A DNA stretch of 64,000 nt from Methylophilaceae bacterium (GTDB taxonomy: Bacteria > Pseudomonadota > Gammaproteobacteria > Burkholderiales > Methylophilaceae), in assembly GCA_947499625.1 (NCBI GenBank), contig CANMPB010000001.1, positions 1 to 64,000 of the forward strand. Reading direction: 5' to 3'. The notes under the pieces were generated by a model that ran no database searches, had not been told where the DNA came from, and was given only the letters and a program-made list of their open reading frames with translations. The position numbers were made by a program, and so were the translations under genes. Of this stretch, positions 19,036-29,886 are shown piece after piece. Position 1 is the first letter of the stretch; every line of letters starts with the position of its first letter.

Positions 19036-19659
19036 TTATAAGTAAAAAATGAAAAAAAATGTCGTAAAAACTATTAAAAAAATAATAAGCACAGATAAAC
19101 TATTAACTCTATCTTCTTTAATTTTAATATGGGTAAGTTTCGTAGGGACTTTATTACCTGAATATAAAAGTAATGAAGACAAATCATTAAAGTTAAAACG
19201 AAGCTTACGTTTTGATTGGAAAGACTTTACATACTCCATTGTTAAATAAAGACGAACGGCAAAACGTTTTGCATCAATACCCAATCTTTTAAATGGTTTA
19301 AAGATTAAATAGAAAGTTTCAATCAAGGTTTGATAACTCATTAATGAAATCATCATTGAAATAATAGCGACTGAGTTAATAAGACGCATAATTTGAGTTG
19401 AGCCTAACGAAAGCCCTTCGAATGAAGGCGATAGATACGGCCAAAGAACTACATATTCACCTGGCGTATTAAAAACATAAAGTAAAAAAGTGATGATGAG
19501 AAAAAATTTCAGCCTAAAGATAAGTTTAGGTATTGAAAACTTTATAAAAAAAGAAAAGGCAACAATAAAAAAAAGTAAAAAAAGATTAAAAATAAAACTA
19601 TATTTATTGATTAGCAATAAAGCACATAGAATACCTACCAATTTAACTAATGCATGCAC
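19036..19659 (-). CDS. EcfT/CbiQ-like transmembrane protein, function unassigned
   Basis: This 207-residue protein is very hydrophobic, with predicted membrane segments at about residues 6-18, 22-40, 48-66, 88-108 and 186-206. The segment MSYQTLIETFYLIFKPFKRLGIDAKRFAVRLYLTMEYV resembles the conserved cytoplasmic region of EcfT/CbiQ T-components of ECF vitamin/metal transporters. No ATPase or substrate-binding S-component is next to it; neighbours are fimV and truA, 22 and 6 bases away. If it is an EcfT it must work with distant partners, or it may have been recruited to another role. The stretch between is A/T-rich even for this genome. Family call moderate, function unknown. Confidence 0.6.
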   Translation of the reverse strand: MHALVKLVGILCALLLINKYSFIFNLFLLFFIVAFSFFIKFSIPKLIFRLKFFLIITFLLYVFNTPGEYVVLWPYLSPSFEGLSLGSTQIMRLINSVAIISMMISLMSYQTLIETFYLIFKPFKRLGIDAKRFAVRLYLTMEYVKSFQSKRKLRFNFNDLSSLLLYSGNKVPTKLTHIKIKEDRVNSLSVLIIFLIVFTTFFFIFYL

Positions 19660-19681
19660 GATACTTTAATCGTTCAATAGC

Positions 19682-21364
19682 CTAATCAAAATGAGTTGGC
19701 TTCTGACCTTTTTCCGATAAATTAATTTCAATATCTGACAAATCAATATCTTCTATAGTGCTATTTTTTTTGATCGGTATTGCTTCTTTGACCGGTATTG
19801 CTTCTTTGACCGGTATTGCTTCTTTGAATGGTATTGCTTCAGAACTAGCTACCACTGCAGAAGGCTTTTCTTTTTTAGTATCCATTGAGTCAATAAGTTC
19901 TTTTTGCTCTTGCTGTCTTTTAGTTTTGATGACAAAAAGCATAATTAAAATAGCAAAAAGAACACCTAGGAAAATAAATAGTCCGCTAGAAGATGTGACA
20001 CTTGAAGTTTCCTTGTCCGAAGCTAACTGCTCTTTTGCTTTTTCTTCACTAGGGTTATCAGAAATAGAAGATTTAAAAGATGTGTCTGCAGGAGATGTAC
20101 TATCATTTTTATTAACATCCGCTTCATTCACTTGATTGATCAGCGAATTAAGATCAGGTTTAGATTCAACTACAGGGGTTTTATTTGTTAAATCTTTATT
20201 TTGATTGACTTGCTTTGATTTTTCTTGGAGCTCAAATAAAGCTTGATTTGATAGAGTTAATATTTTTTTAGCATCAGCAAGTTCTTTTTCTAAAAGAGTA
20301 ATTTTTTGCTCAGCATCCTTAATGTTTTTTTCTAATGCTGTCTTATCATCATTAATTAGGTTAATTTCTTTTTGAAGAACCTCTTTACTATTTTTATTAT
20401 TAGTTAAAGTATCCCCCGTCAATTTAATACGAGGCGCTGGTGTAGCAGAGGGATCCTGAATTACTGTTGCAGGAGTTAAAGACTCATCAACCTTGGGGGC
20501 GCTAACTTTAGGACTATTTGCAACAGCATCTGCAGTTTTTGTACTGTATTTATTCCACTGCATAGTTTGGATTTTAATTTCAGCCATCGCTTTTGAATGG
20601 GTTAAATTCATAAAATCATCTTTTGTCGGCAAAAGAATCTTCTGTCCAACTTCTAAACTATTAATATTTTTATTTGTAAAAGCGAGCTCATTAAGATTAA
20701 AAATACCAATAACCATTTGTTCAGTAGTAATGCTAGGAATTTTATTTTCCCTAGCAATTTTATAAATAGTATCTGAAGGTTTAACTGTAATCGATTTCGA
20801 AGCTATATTAACTGGCTTATCTTTCTCGAGCGATTTAAGGCTATTTTTATCTTCTTTTTCACTAGTAACCTTATTTTTTTCAAGACTTTCCTTTACTTCC
20901 TTGATGTCATTCATTGGAAGTGAGGCTTTTTTATCGACAGCTACAATTTTCTCTTGCTGAATAATGGGGGTTTCTGGTGGGTCAAGAAGCACCGTATATT
21001 CACGGTAATTTCTTCCTTTGGCTGAGTCGACTTGAATGAGCAAATCTAAAAATGGATCCGGGACAGGCTGAATACTTTTTAGCTTTAGGACGGTCAGTCC
21101 TTTTTCATTTTTCTGCAGCTCAACTGAAATATTATTATGAATAGCAAGACGTTCAATGCCTTGCGATTCGTAATTCTCTTTCGAAGCCAACGATGTTTGA
21201 AGTTTTGATAAATCTTCACCTGGCGTTAGCATCATTTCAATTTCAGCATTAAGAGGCTGCCCTTGGGATGATGTCACAACAATTTTACCTAACTGCAGTG
21301 CATTACCAATTAGTGGAAATAAAAGTACATACAATAAAAATAATTTTTTAATTTTTTGGCTCAT
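19682..21364 (-). CDS. fimV: FimV-like LysM protein with short cytoplasmic tail
   Basis: The 560 residues comprise a signal sequence (about 1-22), the FimV N-terminal domain beginning LGKIVVTSSQGQPLNAEIE (about 24-130), a charged linker, a LysM-type domain (about 191-248), a coiled coil (about 325-390), one membrane segment (461-480) and a cytoplasmic tail. FimV is an inner-membrane, peptidoglycan-associated scaffold for polar assembly of type IV pili and related systems. The tail is only about 80 residues and lacks the TPR-rich C-terminal part of Pseudomonas FimV; it contains four EAIPxK-type repeats at 509-533 and ends in an acidic EDIDLSDIEINLSEKG segment. The asd-fimV-truA order supports the name. 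Confidence 0.87.
   Translation of the reverse strand: MSQKIKKLFLLYVLLFPLIGNALQLGKIVVTSSQGQPLNAEIEMMLTPGEDLSKLQTSLASKENYESQGIERLAIHNNISVELQKNEKGLTVLKLKSIQPVPDPFLDLLIQVDSAKGRNYREYTVLLDPPETPIIQQEKIVAVDKKASLPMNDIKEVKESLEKNKVTSEKEDKNSLKSLEKDKPVNIASKSITVKPSDTIYKIARENKIPSITTEQMVIGIFNLNELAFTNKNINSLEVGQKILLPTKDDFMNLTHSKAMAEIKIQTMQWNKYSTKTADAVANSPKVSAPKVDESLTPATVIQDPSATPAPRIKLTGDTLTNNKNSKEVLQKEINLINDDKTALEKNIKDAEQKITLLEKELADAKKILTLSNQALFELQEKSKQVNQNKDLTNKTPVVESKPDLNSLINQVNEADVNKNDSTSPADTSFKSSISDNPSEEKAKEQLASDKETSSVTSSSGLFIFLGVLFAILIMLFVIKTKRQQEQKELIDSMDTKKEKPSAVVASSEAIPFKEAIPVKEAIPVKEAIPIKKNSTIEDIDLSDIEINLSEKGQKPTHFD
19775..19840 (-). repeat. 18-base tandem repeat inside fimV
   Basis: Three and two-thirds copies of an 18-base unit (plus-strand form CGGTATTGCTTCTTTGAC) run from 19775 to 19840; copies 1 and 2 are identical, copy 3 and the partial copy differ by one base each. 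They encode the repeated EAIPxK motif in the cytoplasmic tail of the FimV-like protein. The unit is a multiple of three, so copy-number change would keep the frame. Confidence 0.9.
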
Positions 21365-21373
21365 AAATTTCTT

Positions 21374-22489
21374 TTAAATAGATTTGATAAGTATTCTTAA
21401 AATACGCCTAAGTGGCTCTGCAGCTCCCCATAGCAATTGATCACCCACTGTGAAAGCTGAAATGAATTCAGGCCCCATATTGAGCTTTCGAATTCTGCCT
21501 ATAGGAATAGAAAGCTTGCCTGAAACTGCCGCAGGACTTAACTCTTTCATTGAAATCTCTCTCTCATTTGGAATTAATTTAACCCATGGATTAGCGCTAC
21601 TTATAGTTTGATTAATTTCCTCTAAAGAAATATTCTTTTTTAATTTAATCGTTAAGGCTTGGCTATGGCATCTCATAGCTCCAATACGTACACATAATCC
21701 TTCAATGGTGATAGGGTTATTTTCTCTTCCAAGAATCTTGTTAGTTTCAGCGGAACTTTTCCACTCTTCTTTACTTTGACCATTATTCAAATCTTTATCA
21801 ATCCAAGGAATTAAACTTCCCGCTAAAGGTACGCCAAAGTTATCAATTGGAAAATCTTGAGATTTAAGTGAAGACGAAACATTTCGATCGATATCTAAAA
21901 TAGATGTCTTAGGATCCTCGATTAAATTTTTTGCATGATTGTAAATATTGCCCATCTGAGAAATAAGCTCTCTCATATTCTGAGCCCCGGCTCCACTTGC
22001 TGCCTGATAGGTCATTGATGAAATCCACTCAATAAGATCTTTCTTGAACAAGCCATCAAGTGCCAAAAGCATAAGAGATACAGTACAGTTTCCCCCAATC
22101 CAATTTTTATTACCCTTTTTATATGCTGCTTGAATGAGATCACTATTAAGGGGATCTAAAATAATTACTGCATCTTTTTCCATTCTTAATGAAGAAGCAG
22201 CATCAATCCAATGTCCCTGCCATCCTGAATCTCTTAATTTGGGATATATATCAGATGTATAGTGACCTCCCTGACATGAGAGGAGGATATCCATTGCTGC
22301 AAGCTCTTTAATATCATGCGCATCTTTTAATGTGCTATGACTTCCTGAGAAAGATGGGGCTGCGTTTCCTGTTTGAGAAGTAGAAAAAAAGGTTGAATCA
22401 AATTCTTTAAAATCATGCTCTTCTTGCATTCTCTGCATGAGGACTGAACCTACCATTCCCCTCCAACCAATAAAACCGACTCGAATCAT
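21374..22489 (-). CDS. asd: Aspartate-semialdehyde dehydrogenase
   Basis: Asd reduces aspartyl phosphate to the semialdehyde, the branch point to Thr, Met, Lys and diaminopimelate. The 371-residue protein has the NADP-binding [11 protein letters not shown] at the N-terminus, the catalytic Cys135 in WIGGNCTVS, and the late [11 protein letters not shown] motif with the catalytic His. Length matches the Gram-negative enzyme. It lies 19 bases after leuB and 9 bases before fimV. Confidence 0.97.
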   Translation of the reverse strand: MIRVGFIGWRGMVGSVLMQRMQEEHDFKEFDSTFFSTSQTGNAAPSFSGSHSTLKDAHDIKELAAMDILLSCQGGHYTSDIYPKLRDSGWQGHWIDAASSLRMEKDAVIILDPLNSDLIQAAYKKGNKNWIGGNCTVSLMLLALDGLFKKDLIEWISSMTYQAASGAGAQNMRELISQMGNIYNHAKNLIEDPKTSILDIDRNVSSSLKSQDFPIDNFGVPLAGSLIPWIDKDLNNGQSKEEWKSSAETNKILGRENNPITIEGLCVRIGAMRCHSQALTIKLKKNISLEEINQTISSANPWVKLIPNEREISMKELSPAAVSGKLSIPIGRIRKLNMGPEFISAFTVGDQLLWGAAEPLRRILRILIKSI

Positions 22490-22508
22490 TAAATGTCCCG
22501 TTCTTTAA

Positions 22509-23567
22509 TTAGTTAAGTGACGCAATCACTGCTTCACCCATTTCACTACAGCTCACTTTTTTATCACCGGCAGAATAAATATCTGCTGTTCGGAAGCCGC
22601 GGCTTAATGCTTTTTTAACAGCCGCCTCAATTTTTTTCGCATTTTTTTCATCATTGAATGTATATCGAAACATCATGGCTAAAGATAAAATTGTAGCAAG
22701 CGGATTCGCAATATTTTTCCCCGCAATATCAGGAGCTGAACCATGGCTAGGCTCATACATACCCTTATTATTACTATCAAGGGATGCGGATGGGAGCATA
22801 CCGATTGAGCCTGTTAACATAGAGGCTTCATCAGACAAAATGTCCCCGAAAATATTTCCCGTCACTAGCACATCAAATTGTTTTGGATTTTTAATAAGTT
22901 GCATCGCAGCATTATCAACATACATATGTGTCAATTCAACCTCGGGATATTCTTTTGAAAGGTCGATCATAATTTGACGCCACAACTCTGTCGTTTCCAA
23001 AACATTGGCTTTATCTATAGAGCATAATTTTTTTGATCGCTTCATTGCAATATGGAACGCGACGTGGGCAATACGTTTGATTTCAGATTCTGAATATCGC
23101 ATTGTATTAATACCCTCTCGCTCTCCATTTTCATTCGTATGAATGCCACGCGGCTGACCAAAATAAATATCACCTGTAAGTTCTCTCACAATCATAATAT
23201 CAAGGTTAGATACGATTTCAGATTTAAGTGAAGAGGCTCCAACAAGTTCAGGATATAAAATAGCAGGTCTTAAATTAGCAAATAAATTAAGTCCTTTTCG
23301 AATGCGAAGTAATCCTTGCTCAGGTCTTTTATCTCTTGGGAGTGCGTCAAATTTCCAGTCTCCTACAGCCCCGAGAAGAATTGCATCAGATTTAATGGCA
23401 AGATCAAGAGTTGAATCAGGAAGTGGGTCACCAAATTTTTCGTAACCAGCACCGCCAATGGGAGCCTCGACTAATTCCGTAGCTACATTAAGCGCTTTTA
23501 AAACATCAACCGCTTGTTTGGTAATCTCAGGTCCGATGCCGTCGCCAGGTAATATTGCAATTTTCAT
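22509..23567 (-). CDS. leuB: 3-isopropylmalate dehydrogenase
   Basis: LeuB oxidises and decarboxylates 3-isopropylmalate with NAD in leucine synthesis. The 352 residues contain LPGDGIGPE near the N-terminus, [10 protein letters not shown] near 128, the NAD and Mg motif [13 protein letters not shown] near 238 and [13 protein letters not shown] near 272. It follows leuD by 23 bases. Confidence 0.97.
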   Translation of the reverse strand: MKIAILPGDGIGPEITKQAVDVLKALNVATELVEAPIGGAGYEKFGDPLPDSTLDLAIKSDAILLGAVGDWKFDALPRDKRPEQGLLRIRKGLNLFANLRPAILYPELVGASSLKSEIVSNLDIMIVRELTGDIYFGQPRGIHTNENGEREGINTMRYSESEIKRIAHVAFHIAMKRSKKLCSIDKANVLETTELWRQIMIDLSKEYPEVELTHMYVDNAAMQLIKNPKQFDVLVTGNIFGDILSDEASMLTGSIGMLPSASLDSNNKGMYEPSHGSAPDIAGKNIANPLATILSLAMMFRYTFNDEKNAKKIEAAVKKALSRGFRTADIYSAGDKKVSCSEMGEAVIASLN

Positions 23568-23590
23568 TTTATTTAAAAAGTCTTTCTAAT

Positions 23591-24226
23591 TTAAAGTAGC
23601 CATGAATTTTTTTGGTAATAAGACTTTTCAAACGCTTTAATACTTTCGCTATGCTGCATTGTTAATCCAATATCATCTAGCCCATTCATCAAGCAATGCT
23701 TCCTAAATGCATCTACCTGAAAACTTATTTTTTCATTCGAAGGAAGAACAACAAATTGATTTTCTAAATCAATCGTTAGCGCATAACCCTTATTGGCATA
23801 AATAGATTTAAATAAATGGTCGATTGTCTCACTAGGAAAAACAATAGGTAGCAAACCATTTTTAAAACAATTGCTAAAGAAAATGTCAGCAAAGCTTGGC
23901 GCCAAAATTACTCTAAAGCCGAAATCTTCAATCGCCCATGCCGCATGTTCTCGACTTGAGCCACAACCAAAATTCTCACGCGTAATTAAGATAGTTGCCT
24001 TTTCGTATTGGGCTTGATTGAGAACAAAATCAGGATTTTTTTTCCTTTGAGTTAAATCCATGCCCGGCTCACCGTGATCGATATATCGCCATTCATCAAA
24101 GAGATGGGGTCCAAAACCTGTCTTTTTGATCGATTTCAAAAATTGTTTTGGAATAATTGCATCTGTATCAACATTCGCACGATCAAGTGGCGCCAAAATG
24201 CCTGTATGAATAATAAATGGTTTCAT
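23591..24226 (-). CDS. leuD: 3-isopropylmalate dehydratase small subunit
   Basis: LeuD pairs with LeuC to isomerise isopropylmalate. The 211 residues begin with the family pattern [23 protein letters not shown] and carry [16 protein letters not shown] near residue 83. Length is normal. It lies 3 bases after leuC. Confidence 0.97.
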   Translation of the reverse strand: MKPFIIHTGILAPLDRANVDTDAIIPKQFLKSIKKTGFGPHLFDEWRYIDHGEPGMDLTQRKKNPDFVLNQAQYEKATILITRENFGCGSSREHAAWAIEDFGFRVILAPSFADIFFSNCFKNGLLPIVFPSETIDHLFKSIYANKGYALTIDLENQFVVLPSNEKISFQVDAFRKHCLMNGLDDIGLTMQHSESIKAFEKSYYQKNSWLL

Positions 24227-24229
24227 AAG

Positions 24230-25633
24230 TTAATTTAAAGATCTTATATCTACAAAGTGACCATAAATGCTTGCAGCAGCTGCCATTGAAGGACTTACAA
24301 GATGCGTTCTGCCGCCTTGACCTTGTCGACCTTCAAAATTTCTATTAGAAGTTGATGCACATCGCTCACCTGGATTTAGTCGGTCAGCATTCATTGCTAA
24401 ACACATTGAACAACCAGGCTCTCTCCATTCAAAACCTGCTTCTACGAAAATTTTATCTAGGCCTTCTTTTTCTGCTTGAAGTTTTACAAGGCCTGATCCA
24501 GGAACTACAAGTGCTAATTTAATATTTTTCGCAATTTTTTTTCCTTTCAGGACATTTGCTGCTTCTCGCAAATCTTCGATGCGCGAATTAGTACAAGATC
24601 CAATAAAAATTTTATCAATACTAATTTGGCTTATGGGGAGATTCGGCTCAAGGCCCATATAAACTAAAGCATCCTCAATACTTTTTCTTTTCGATGGATC
24701 GTTCTCTTTTTTTGGATCAGGCGTCATACCTTCTATGCTTACAACCATTTCAGGGGAAGTCCCCCAAGTCACTTGAGGGAGAATTTCATTTCCGTTAAGC
24801 GTGATTGTTTTGTCGAATTTTGCATCTTTATCACTATGTAATGTTTTCCAATAGCTTTTTGCTTTTTCAAAAGCTTCGCCTTTAGGCGAGAAGGGTCTAT
24901 TGTCAACATAGGATATCGTGACTTCATCAACTGCGACCATACCCGCTCTGGCCCCTGCTTCAATCGCCATATTGCAAAGTGTCATTCTGCCTTCCATAGA
25001 AAGGTCGCTTATAGATTCACCAGCAAACTCAATCGCATATCCGGTGCCACCTGCTGTTCCAATTTTTCCAATTAAAGCTAAAGCAATATCTTTTGCAGTA
25101 ATTCCTTTATTTAATTTTCCGTCTACACGCACTTCCATTGTTTTAAATTTTTTTAAAATTAAGCATTGAGTAGCTAAAACATGCTCAACTTCAGAAGTGC
25201 CAATACCCATAGCAAGTGCGCCAAATGCTCCGTGTGTGCTTGTATGAGAGTCGCCACAAACTATTGTCATGCCAGGCAATGTACTTCCTTGCTCAGGCCC
25301 AATGACGTGAACAATGCCTTGACGATTATCATTCATGGGGAATTGTGTTAATCCGAAATGGTTACAATTTTCATCAAGCGTTTCGACCTGAATCTTAGAA
25401 ATAGGATCAGAAATACCAAGAGAGCGATCTGTTGTTGGAACATTATGGTCAGGAACTGCTAGAACTGACTTATTCCTCCACACAGGCCTATGATTAATTC
25501 TTAAACCTTCAAAAGCTTGCGGACTTGTCACCTCATGAACAAGATGCCGATCAATATAAATGAGGTAAGTGCCAGCATCTTCTCTAACAATATGGCTCTC
25601 AAATAATTTTTCGTAGAGTGTTTTGGCTTGCAT
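24230..25633 (-). CDS. leuC: 3-isopropylmalate dehydratase large subunit
   Basis: LeuC holds the 4Fe-4S cluster of the isopropylmalate isomerase. The 467-residue protein has [13 protein letters not shown] near residue 125, [14 protein letters not shown] near 343 (cluster Cys) and [11 protein letters not shown] near 404 (two cluster Cys). It is the first gene of leuC-leuD-leuB and lies 8 bases after yajQ, so the leu genes may also be read from the arg-yajQ transcript. Confidence 0.97.
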   Translation of the reverse strand: MQAKTLYEKLFESHIVREDAGTYLIYIDRHLVHEVTSPQAFEGLRINHRPVWRNKSVLAVPDHNVPTTDRSLGISDPISKIQVETLDENCNHFGLTQFPMNDNRQGIVHVIGPEQGSTLPGMTIVCGDSHTSTHGAFGALAMGIGTSEVEHVLATQCLILKKFKTMEVRVDGKLNKGITAKDIALALIGKIGTAGGTGYAIEFAGESISDLSMEGRMTLCNMAIEAGARAGMVAVDEVTISYVDNRPFSPKGEAFEKAKSYWKTLHSDKDAKFDKTITLNGNEILPQVTWGTSPEMVVSIEGMTPDPKKENDPSKRKSIEDALVYMGLEPNLPISQISIDKIFIGSCTNSRIEDLREAANVLKGKKIAKNIKLALVVPGSGLVKLQAEKEGLDKIFVEAGFEWREPGCSMCLAMNADRLNPGERCASTSNRNFEGRQGQGGRTHLVSPSMAAAASIYGHFVDIRSLN

Positions 25634-25641
25634 ACGTCTAA

Positions 25642-26136
25642 TTAATCTCTAAAGTTTCCAAATTGAAGAGGAAAGTCTGTAATGCTTTTTTTAATAAATG
25701 CAATAGCATCTTGTAAGATATCTCTTTTGGCGCCAGAAACACGAACGCTTTCACCTTGAATAGCTGACTGAACTTTCAGGCCACTATCTTTAAGTAATTT
25801 AACAATTTTTTTTGCAAGCTCAATATCAATACCTGATTTTAATTTCAATAACTGTTTCACTTTATTTCCAGATACGGTTTGAATATCTTGAGGATCTAAC
25901 CTTTTAGAGCTGTCTGCCTCCTTCTTTTCCATAGCAGGGAGCAAAATATCTTTAATTTGACCTAACTGAAAATCGGAATCTCCATAGAGTGTAATTGTTA
26001 ATTCTTTTTCTGAAAATTCGACTTTCGCAGTTGTGCCCTTAAAGTCATATCTATTAATAATCGTTCGGGACACTACATCAATGGAATTAGTTAAATTGGC
26101 CATATTTACTTCAGATGAAATATCAAAAGATGGCAT
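25642..26136 (-). CDS. yajQ: YajQ family nucleotide-binding protein
   Basis: The 164-residue protein starts [10 protein letters not shown] and has the YajQ-family segments NRYDFKGT near residue 31, KRLDPQD near 80 and the C-terminal [11 protein letters not shown]. YajQ proteins have two ferredoxin-like folds; some, such as those in Xanthomonas, bind cyclic di-GMP and a transcription regulator, others bind nucleotides or tRNA in vitro. No cyclic di-GMP gene is next to it, so the role here is open. Confidence 0.9.
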   Translation of the reverse strand: MPSFDISSEVNMANLTNSIDVVSRTIINRYDFKGTTAKVEFSEKELTITLYGDSDFQLGQIKDILLPAMEKKEADSSKRLDPQDIQTVSGNKVKQLLKLKSGIDIELAKKIVKLLKDSGLKVQSAIQGESVRVSGAKRDILQDAIAFIKKSITDFPLQFGNFRD

Positions 26137-26164
26137 ACGAAATCTCCTTACTTAATAAATTTAT

Positions 26165-26476
26165 TTATTCGAAATGACAAACATAGTGGAGCGTGTCTGT
26201 TGTTTCGATTTCAAATGATGAATTTGCGGGTACAGAAAATTTTTGGTCTTCCTTATATTCGATCCAGTCAGAAGTGCCAAGTAATTTTACGCGACAATGT
26301 CCTGCAAGTATTTCCATAACTTCAGCAGCCTGTGTATTAAAAGTTAATACACTTGGAAAAATTACGCCAACCGTACTTCTTGTTCCATTTGGAAGAAGAA
26401 TCGTATGACTTACACATTTACCATCAAAATAAATATTTGCTTTTTTCTTTACGCTTACATTATCAAATTGAGCCAT
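26165..26476 (-). CDS. ppnP: Pyrimidine/purine nucleoside phosphorylase PpnP
   Basis: This 103-residue single-domain cupin matches PpnP (formerly YaiE, DUF1255) in length and in the motifs [26 protein letters not shown] and [12 protein letters not shown]. PpnP phosphorolyses a broad set of purine and pyrimidine nucleosides. It lies 11 bases after argG and 28 bases before yajQ, most likely as a passenger of the arg transcript. Confidence 0.92.
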   Translation of the reverse strand: MAQFDNVSVKKKANIYFDGKCVSHTILLPNGTRSTVGVIFPSVLTFNTQAAEVMEILAGHCRVKLLGTSDWIEYKEDQKFSVPANSSFEIETTDTLHYVCHFE

Positions 26477-26487
26477 TTAAATTCACC

Positions 26488-27702
26488 TTATTTTTTAATT
26501 TTTGCTGCGATTCTCATTCTTAAAGCATTGAGTTTAATAAAACCTGCTGCGTCTTTTTGATCATATGCACCTTGATCATCTTCAAAGGTTGCTATGGAGG
26601 TATCAAAAAGAGAGTCTGTAGCACTATCTCTGCCAATCACATTGACATTACCTTTATAAAGCTTCAATTTAACCCAACCATTCACATTATTTTGCGAATG
26701 ATCAATGAGTGTTTGCAATGCATGTCTCTCAGGACTCCACCAGTAGCCGTTATAAATTAAAGAAGCATACCTTGGCATCAAGTCGTCTTTAAGATGAGCC
26801 ACTTCACGATCTAGTGTAATAGATTCAATTGCTCGATGCGCTTTTAGTAAAATAGTGCCTCCGGGTGTTTCATAACAACCTCGAGATTTCATACCTACAT
26901 ATCTGTTCTCTACAAGATCTAATCTACCAATACCATGCTTACCGCCTAATTGATTAAGAGCTACTAATAATTCATGCGCCTTCATAGTTTTGCCATTAAG
27001 ACTGACTGGATCACCTTTGTTAAATTTAATCTCAATAGTTTCAGATTCATTAGGTGCTTTTTCAGGGCTTATAGTCCACCGCCACATATCTTCCTCAGGT
27101 TCGGTGCCAGGATTTTCCAAGTGACGACCTTCATAAGAGATATGTAATAAGTTGGCATCCATACTGTATGGGCTGCCACCATTTTTATGTTTCATCTCAA
27201 CTGGAATATTATTTTTCTCAGCGTACTGAAGTAACTTTTCTCGACTAAGTAAATCCCACTCACGCCATGGTGCAATAATTTTGATGTCAGGATTAAGCGC
27301 ATAAGCTCCTAATTCGAAACGAACTTGATCATTACCTTTACCAGTAGCACCATGAGAGATAGCGTCTGCATTTGTTTTTTTAGCTAGCTCAATTAAGCGT
27401 TTAGCAATAAGCGGTCTCGCGATTGAAGTACCAAGTAAATATTCGCCTTCATAAATCGTATTTGCTCTAAACATGGGAAATACAAAGTCTCGGACAAATT
27501 CTTCTTTTAAATCTTCAATAAAGATTTCTTTGACACCTGCAGCTTTAGCTTTTTCTCTTGCAGGCTCTAGCTCATCACCCTGCCCTAAGTCAGCTGTAAA
27601 AGTAACCACTTCGCATTGGTAGGTTTCTTGTAACCAATTCAAAATAACGGACGTATCTAATCCACCGGAATAAGCTAAAACAACTTTTTTAATATCACTC
27701 AT
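26488..27702 (-). CDS. argG: Argininosuccinate synthase
   Basis: ArgG joins citrulline and aspartate with ATP. The 404-residue protein begins with the P-loop-like AYSGGLDTS and contains [15 protein letters not shown] near residue 115 and [10 protein letters not shown] near 187. Its start overlaps the argF end by 8 bases, so translation is probably coupled. It follows argD and argF, giving the last steps to argininosuccinate in one operon; argH is not seen here. Confidence 0.97.
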   Translation of the reverse strand: MSDIKKVVLAYSGGLDTSVILNWLQETYQCEVVTFTADLGQGDELEPAREKAKAAGVKEIFIEDLKEEFVRDFVFPMFRANTIYEGEYLLGTSIARPLIAKRLIELAKKTNADAISHGATGKGNDQVRFELGAYALNPDIKIIAPWREWDLLSREKLLQYAEKNNIPVEMKHKNGGSPYSMDANLLHISYEGRHLENPGTEPEEDMWRWTISPEKAPNESETIEIKFNKGDPVSLNGKTMKAHELLVALNQLGGKHGIGRLDLVENRYVGMKSRGCYETPGGTILLKAHRAIESITLDREVAHLKDDLMPRYASLIYNGYWWSPERHALQTLIDHSQNNVNGWVKLKLYKGNVNVIGRDSATDSLFDTSIATFEDDQGAYDQKDAAGFIKLNALRMRIAAKIKK

Positions 27703-28618
27703 TTTTCATTTTTCCTAATAACAGGTATTCCATCAATGCCTTTTGAACATGCAAACGATTCTCCGCCTCATCCCACACAGCGCTTTGAGGGCCGTCAATC
27801 ACTTCTGCAGTGACTTCCTCACCTCGATGGGCTGGCAGACAATGCATGAATAAAGCATTTGAGGATGCTACTGACATCATTTCCTGATCTACTTGCCAGT
27901 CTGCAAAGTCCTTTAAACGCTCTTCGTTCTCAGATTCAAAGCCCATACTAGTCCATACATCAGTTGTCACAATGTCAGCATCTTTTGCAGCATCCATGGG
28001 ATCTTCAAATTCTTCAAAATGTTTGTCGCCATATAAACCTGCTCGTTCGACCTCAACTTCATAGCCTTTCGGTGTTGAAACATGCACATTGAAATCTAAA
28101 ACTTCAGCCGCCTGAAGCCAGGTATTACACACATTATTTGAGTCACCAATCCAAGCAACTGTTTTACCTTGAATAGAACCCTTATGTTCGATATAGGTAA
28201 AAATATCTGCAAGAATCTGACATGGATGATATTCGTTCGTTAGTCCATTAATTACAGGCACTCTTGAGTTTTGTGCAAAACGATCAATAATGTCTTGCTC
28301 GAATGTACGAATCATTACTAGATCGCACATACGTGAAATAACCTGTCCTGCATCTTCTACAGGCTCACCCCTCCCTAATTGAGAGTCTCTCGTATTTAAA
28401 TAAATCGCTGAGCCACCCAACTGTTGAATGCCCGCTTCAAAAGATAATCTTGTTCGAGTGCTCGCTTTTTCAAAAATCATTACCAAAGTTCTATCGACAA
28501 GAGGCCAGTACTGTTTGTACTCTTTAAATTGTTTCTTGATCCAACTTGCTCTCGCGAAAATATATTCAAACTCATCTCGTTTGAGATCATTAAATCTTAA
28601 AAAATGTTTTGTTTTCAT
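27695..28618 (-). CDS. argF: Ornithine carbamoyltransferase
   Basis: ArgF makes citrulline from ornithine and carbamoyl phosphate. The 307 residues have the carbamoyl phosphate motif STRTRLSFE near residue 53, the HPCQ motif near 131 and [11 protein letters not shown] near 267. Length and motifs indicate the anabolic form. It lies 23 bases after argD and overlaps argG by 8 bases. Confidence 0.96.
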   Translation of the reverse strand: MKTKHFLRFNDLKRDEFEYIFARASWIKKQFKEYKQYWPLVDRTLVMIFEKASTRTRLSFEAGIQQLGGSAIYLNTRDSQLGRGEPVEDAGQVISRMCDLVMIRTFEQDIIDRFAQNSRVPVINGLTNEYHPCQILADIFTYIEHKGSIQGKTVAWIGDSNNVCNTWLQAAEVLDFNVHVSTPKGYEVEVERAGLYGDKHFEEFEDPMDAAKDADIVTTDVWTSMGFESENEERLKDFADWQVDQEMMSVASSNALFMHCLPAHRGEEVTAEVIDGPQSAVWDEAENRLHVQKALMEYLLLGKMKNE

Positions 28619-28641
28619 AAAATTAATTCTACTAAAAAATA

Positions 28642-29820
28642 TTACTTTGCTAAAAAAGCTTTAATGACTTTGGACAATCTCTCAGTCAATTCTTTTGCTT
28701 CAGCTTCATTTATGATGAGTGCTGGTAAAAGACGAATCACTTTCTCTGCGGTGACATTTATCAGAAGACCTTCTTCTAATGCTAATTTGGTTAAGTCTCC
28801 GCATGGCTGATCAAGTTCAATGCCCACCATAAGTCCTAAATTACGTACCCCCCTAACCTGAGGACAATCTTTTAATTGCTTAGTAAATTCTTCATTAATT
28901 AATGTACCCATTTTTGATGCATGGTTACAAAGCTTATCCTCTTCAATAATATTCAATGTTGCATAGCCTGCTGCAGTCGCTAATGGATTGCCACCAAATG
29001 TAGATCCATGCTTACCTGGCGTAAATACATGACTTGCCTTACCTTTAGCCAAGCAAGCGCCAATAGGCACACCAGAGCCTAGGCCTTTTGCAAGCGTCAT
29101 GACATCTGGCTTAACAGAGGTATGCTGATGTGCAAACCATTTTCCTGTTCTACCAATACCACATTGCACTTCGTCTACCATTAAAAGCCAGTTATGTTGA
29201 TCACAAATCTCTCTTAAGCCTTTCAGGTAGTTTTGAATGTTACTTGGGATATTAATACCGCCTTCGCCTTGAATGGGCTCTACAAGAATCGCAACCACAT
29301 TATTTTTTCTTGAGGCAATTTGTTGAATAGCTTCTAAATCATCGAAGGCTGCTCGAATAAATCCACCCACAAGAGGTTCGAAGCCAGCTTGTGATTTACG
29401 ATTACCAGTAGCTGATAACGTTGCCATCGTACGTCCATGAAATGCTTTTTCCATAACAATAATTTCTGGTGCTTCAATACCATTTTGATGTCCATAAAGC
29501 CTTGCTAATTTGATAGCCGCTTCATTGGCTTCACATCCTGAATTGCAGAAAAACACATTATCCATATGAGCAATGGCTGTGAGCTTTTCAGCCAATTTTT
29601 CTTGCTCAGCAATATGATAAACATTAGATACATGAATCAGTTTTGATACTTGCTCATGAATGGTCTTCACTAATTTCGGATGTGCATGTCCTAGTCCGTT
29701 AACAGCCACGCCGGATAAAGCATCCAAATACTTTTTACCATCTTTAGCCCATAGCCAAACGCCTTCGCCTTTTTCAAAGGTTACGGGTTGTCTAGCGTAG
29801 GTATCCATCATTTTTGACAT
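28642..29820 (-). CDS. argD: Acetylornithine aminotransferase
   Basis: This 392-residue class III aminotransferase has the PLP lysine in MTLAKGLGSGVPIG near residue 244, MVDEVQCGIGRTGK near 215 and the substrate-site FCNSGCEANEAAIK near 90. In context with argF and argG it is the ArgD that makes N-acetylornithine, and such enzymes often also serve as succinyldiaminopimelate aminotransferase. The start is preceded by a 66-base gap with a strong hairpin and a possible -10 (TATAAG on the minus strand). Confidence 0.95.
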   Translation of the reverse strand: MSKMMDTYARQPVTFEKGEGVWLWAKDGKKYLDALSGVAVNGLGHAHPKLVKTIHEQVSKLIHVSNVYHIAEQEKLAEKLTAIAHMDNVFFCNSGCEANEAAIKLARLYGHQNGIEAPEIIVMEKAFHGRTMATLSATGNRKSQAGFEPLVGGFIRAAFDDLEAIQQIASRKNNVVAILVEPIQGEGGINIPSNIQNYLKGLREICDQHNWLLMVDEVQCGIGRTGKWFAHQHTSVKPDVMTLAKGLGSGVPIGACLAKGKASHVFTPGKHGSTFGGNPLATAAGYATLNIIEEDKLCNHASKMGTLINEEFTKQLKDCPQVRGVRNLGLMVGIELDQPCGDLTKLALEEGLLINVTAEKVIRLLPALIINEAEAKELTERLSKVIKAFLAK

Positions 29821-29844
29821 ACAATTTTCCGCACTTATAAACGC

Positions 29845-29868
29845 AAACGGAGGCTTAAGCCTCCGTTT
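29845..29868 (-). terminator. Strong inverted repeat between the PuuD-like gene and argD
   Basis: A perfect 10-base-pair stem (AAACGGAGGC / GCCTCCGTTT) with a TTAA loop lies 18 bases after the stop of the PuuD-like gene. The 3' side ends in TTT followed by GCGTTTAT, a broken U run, so termination of the upstream transcript is likely but not perfect. It separates that gene from the arg operon. Confidence 0.65.
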
Positions 29869-29886
29869 ATTTCAGCTTAGATTAAA

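Noticed and set aside
19775..19840. Short direct repeats as a possible CRISPR remnant
   Set aside because: The units are contiguous without spacers, keep the reading frame and code for a repeated protein motif.
19758..20135. Plus-strand frame of 125 residues
   Set aside because: It is antisense to fimV; its repetitive start is only the mirror of the EAIPxK repeats, and it has no start signal or family similarity.
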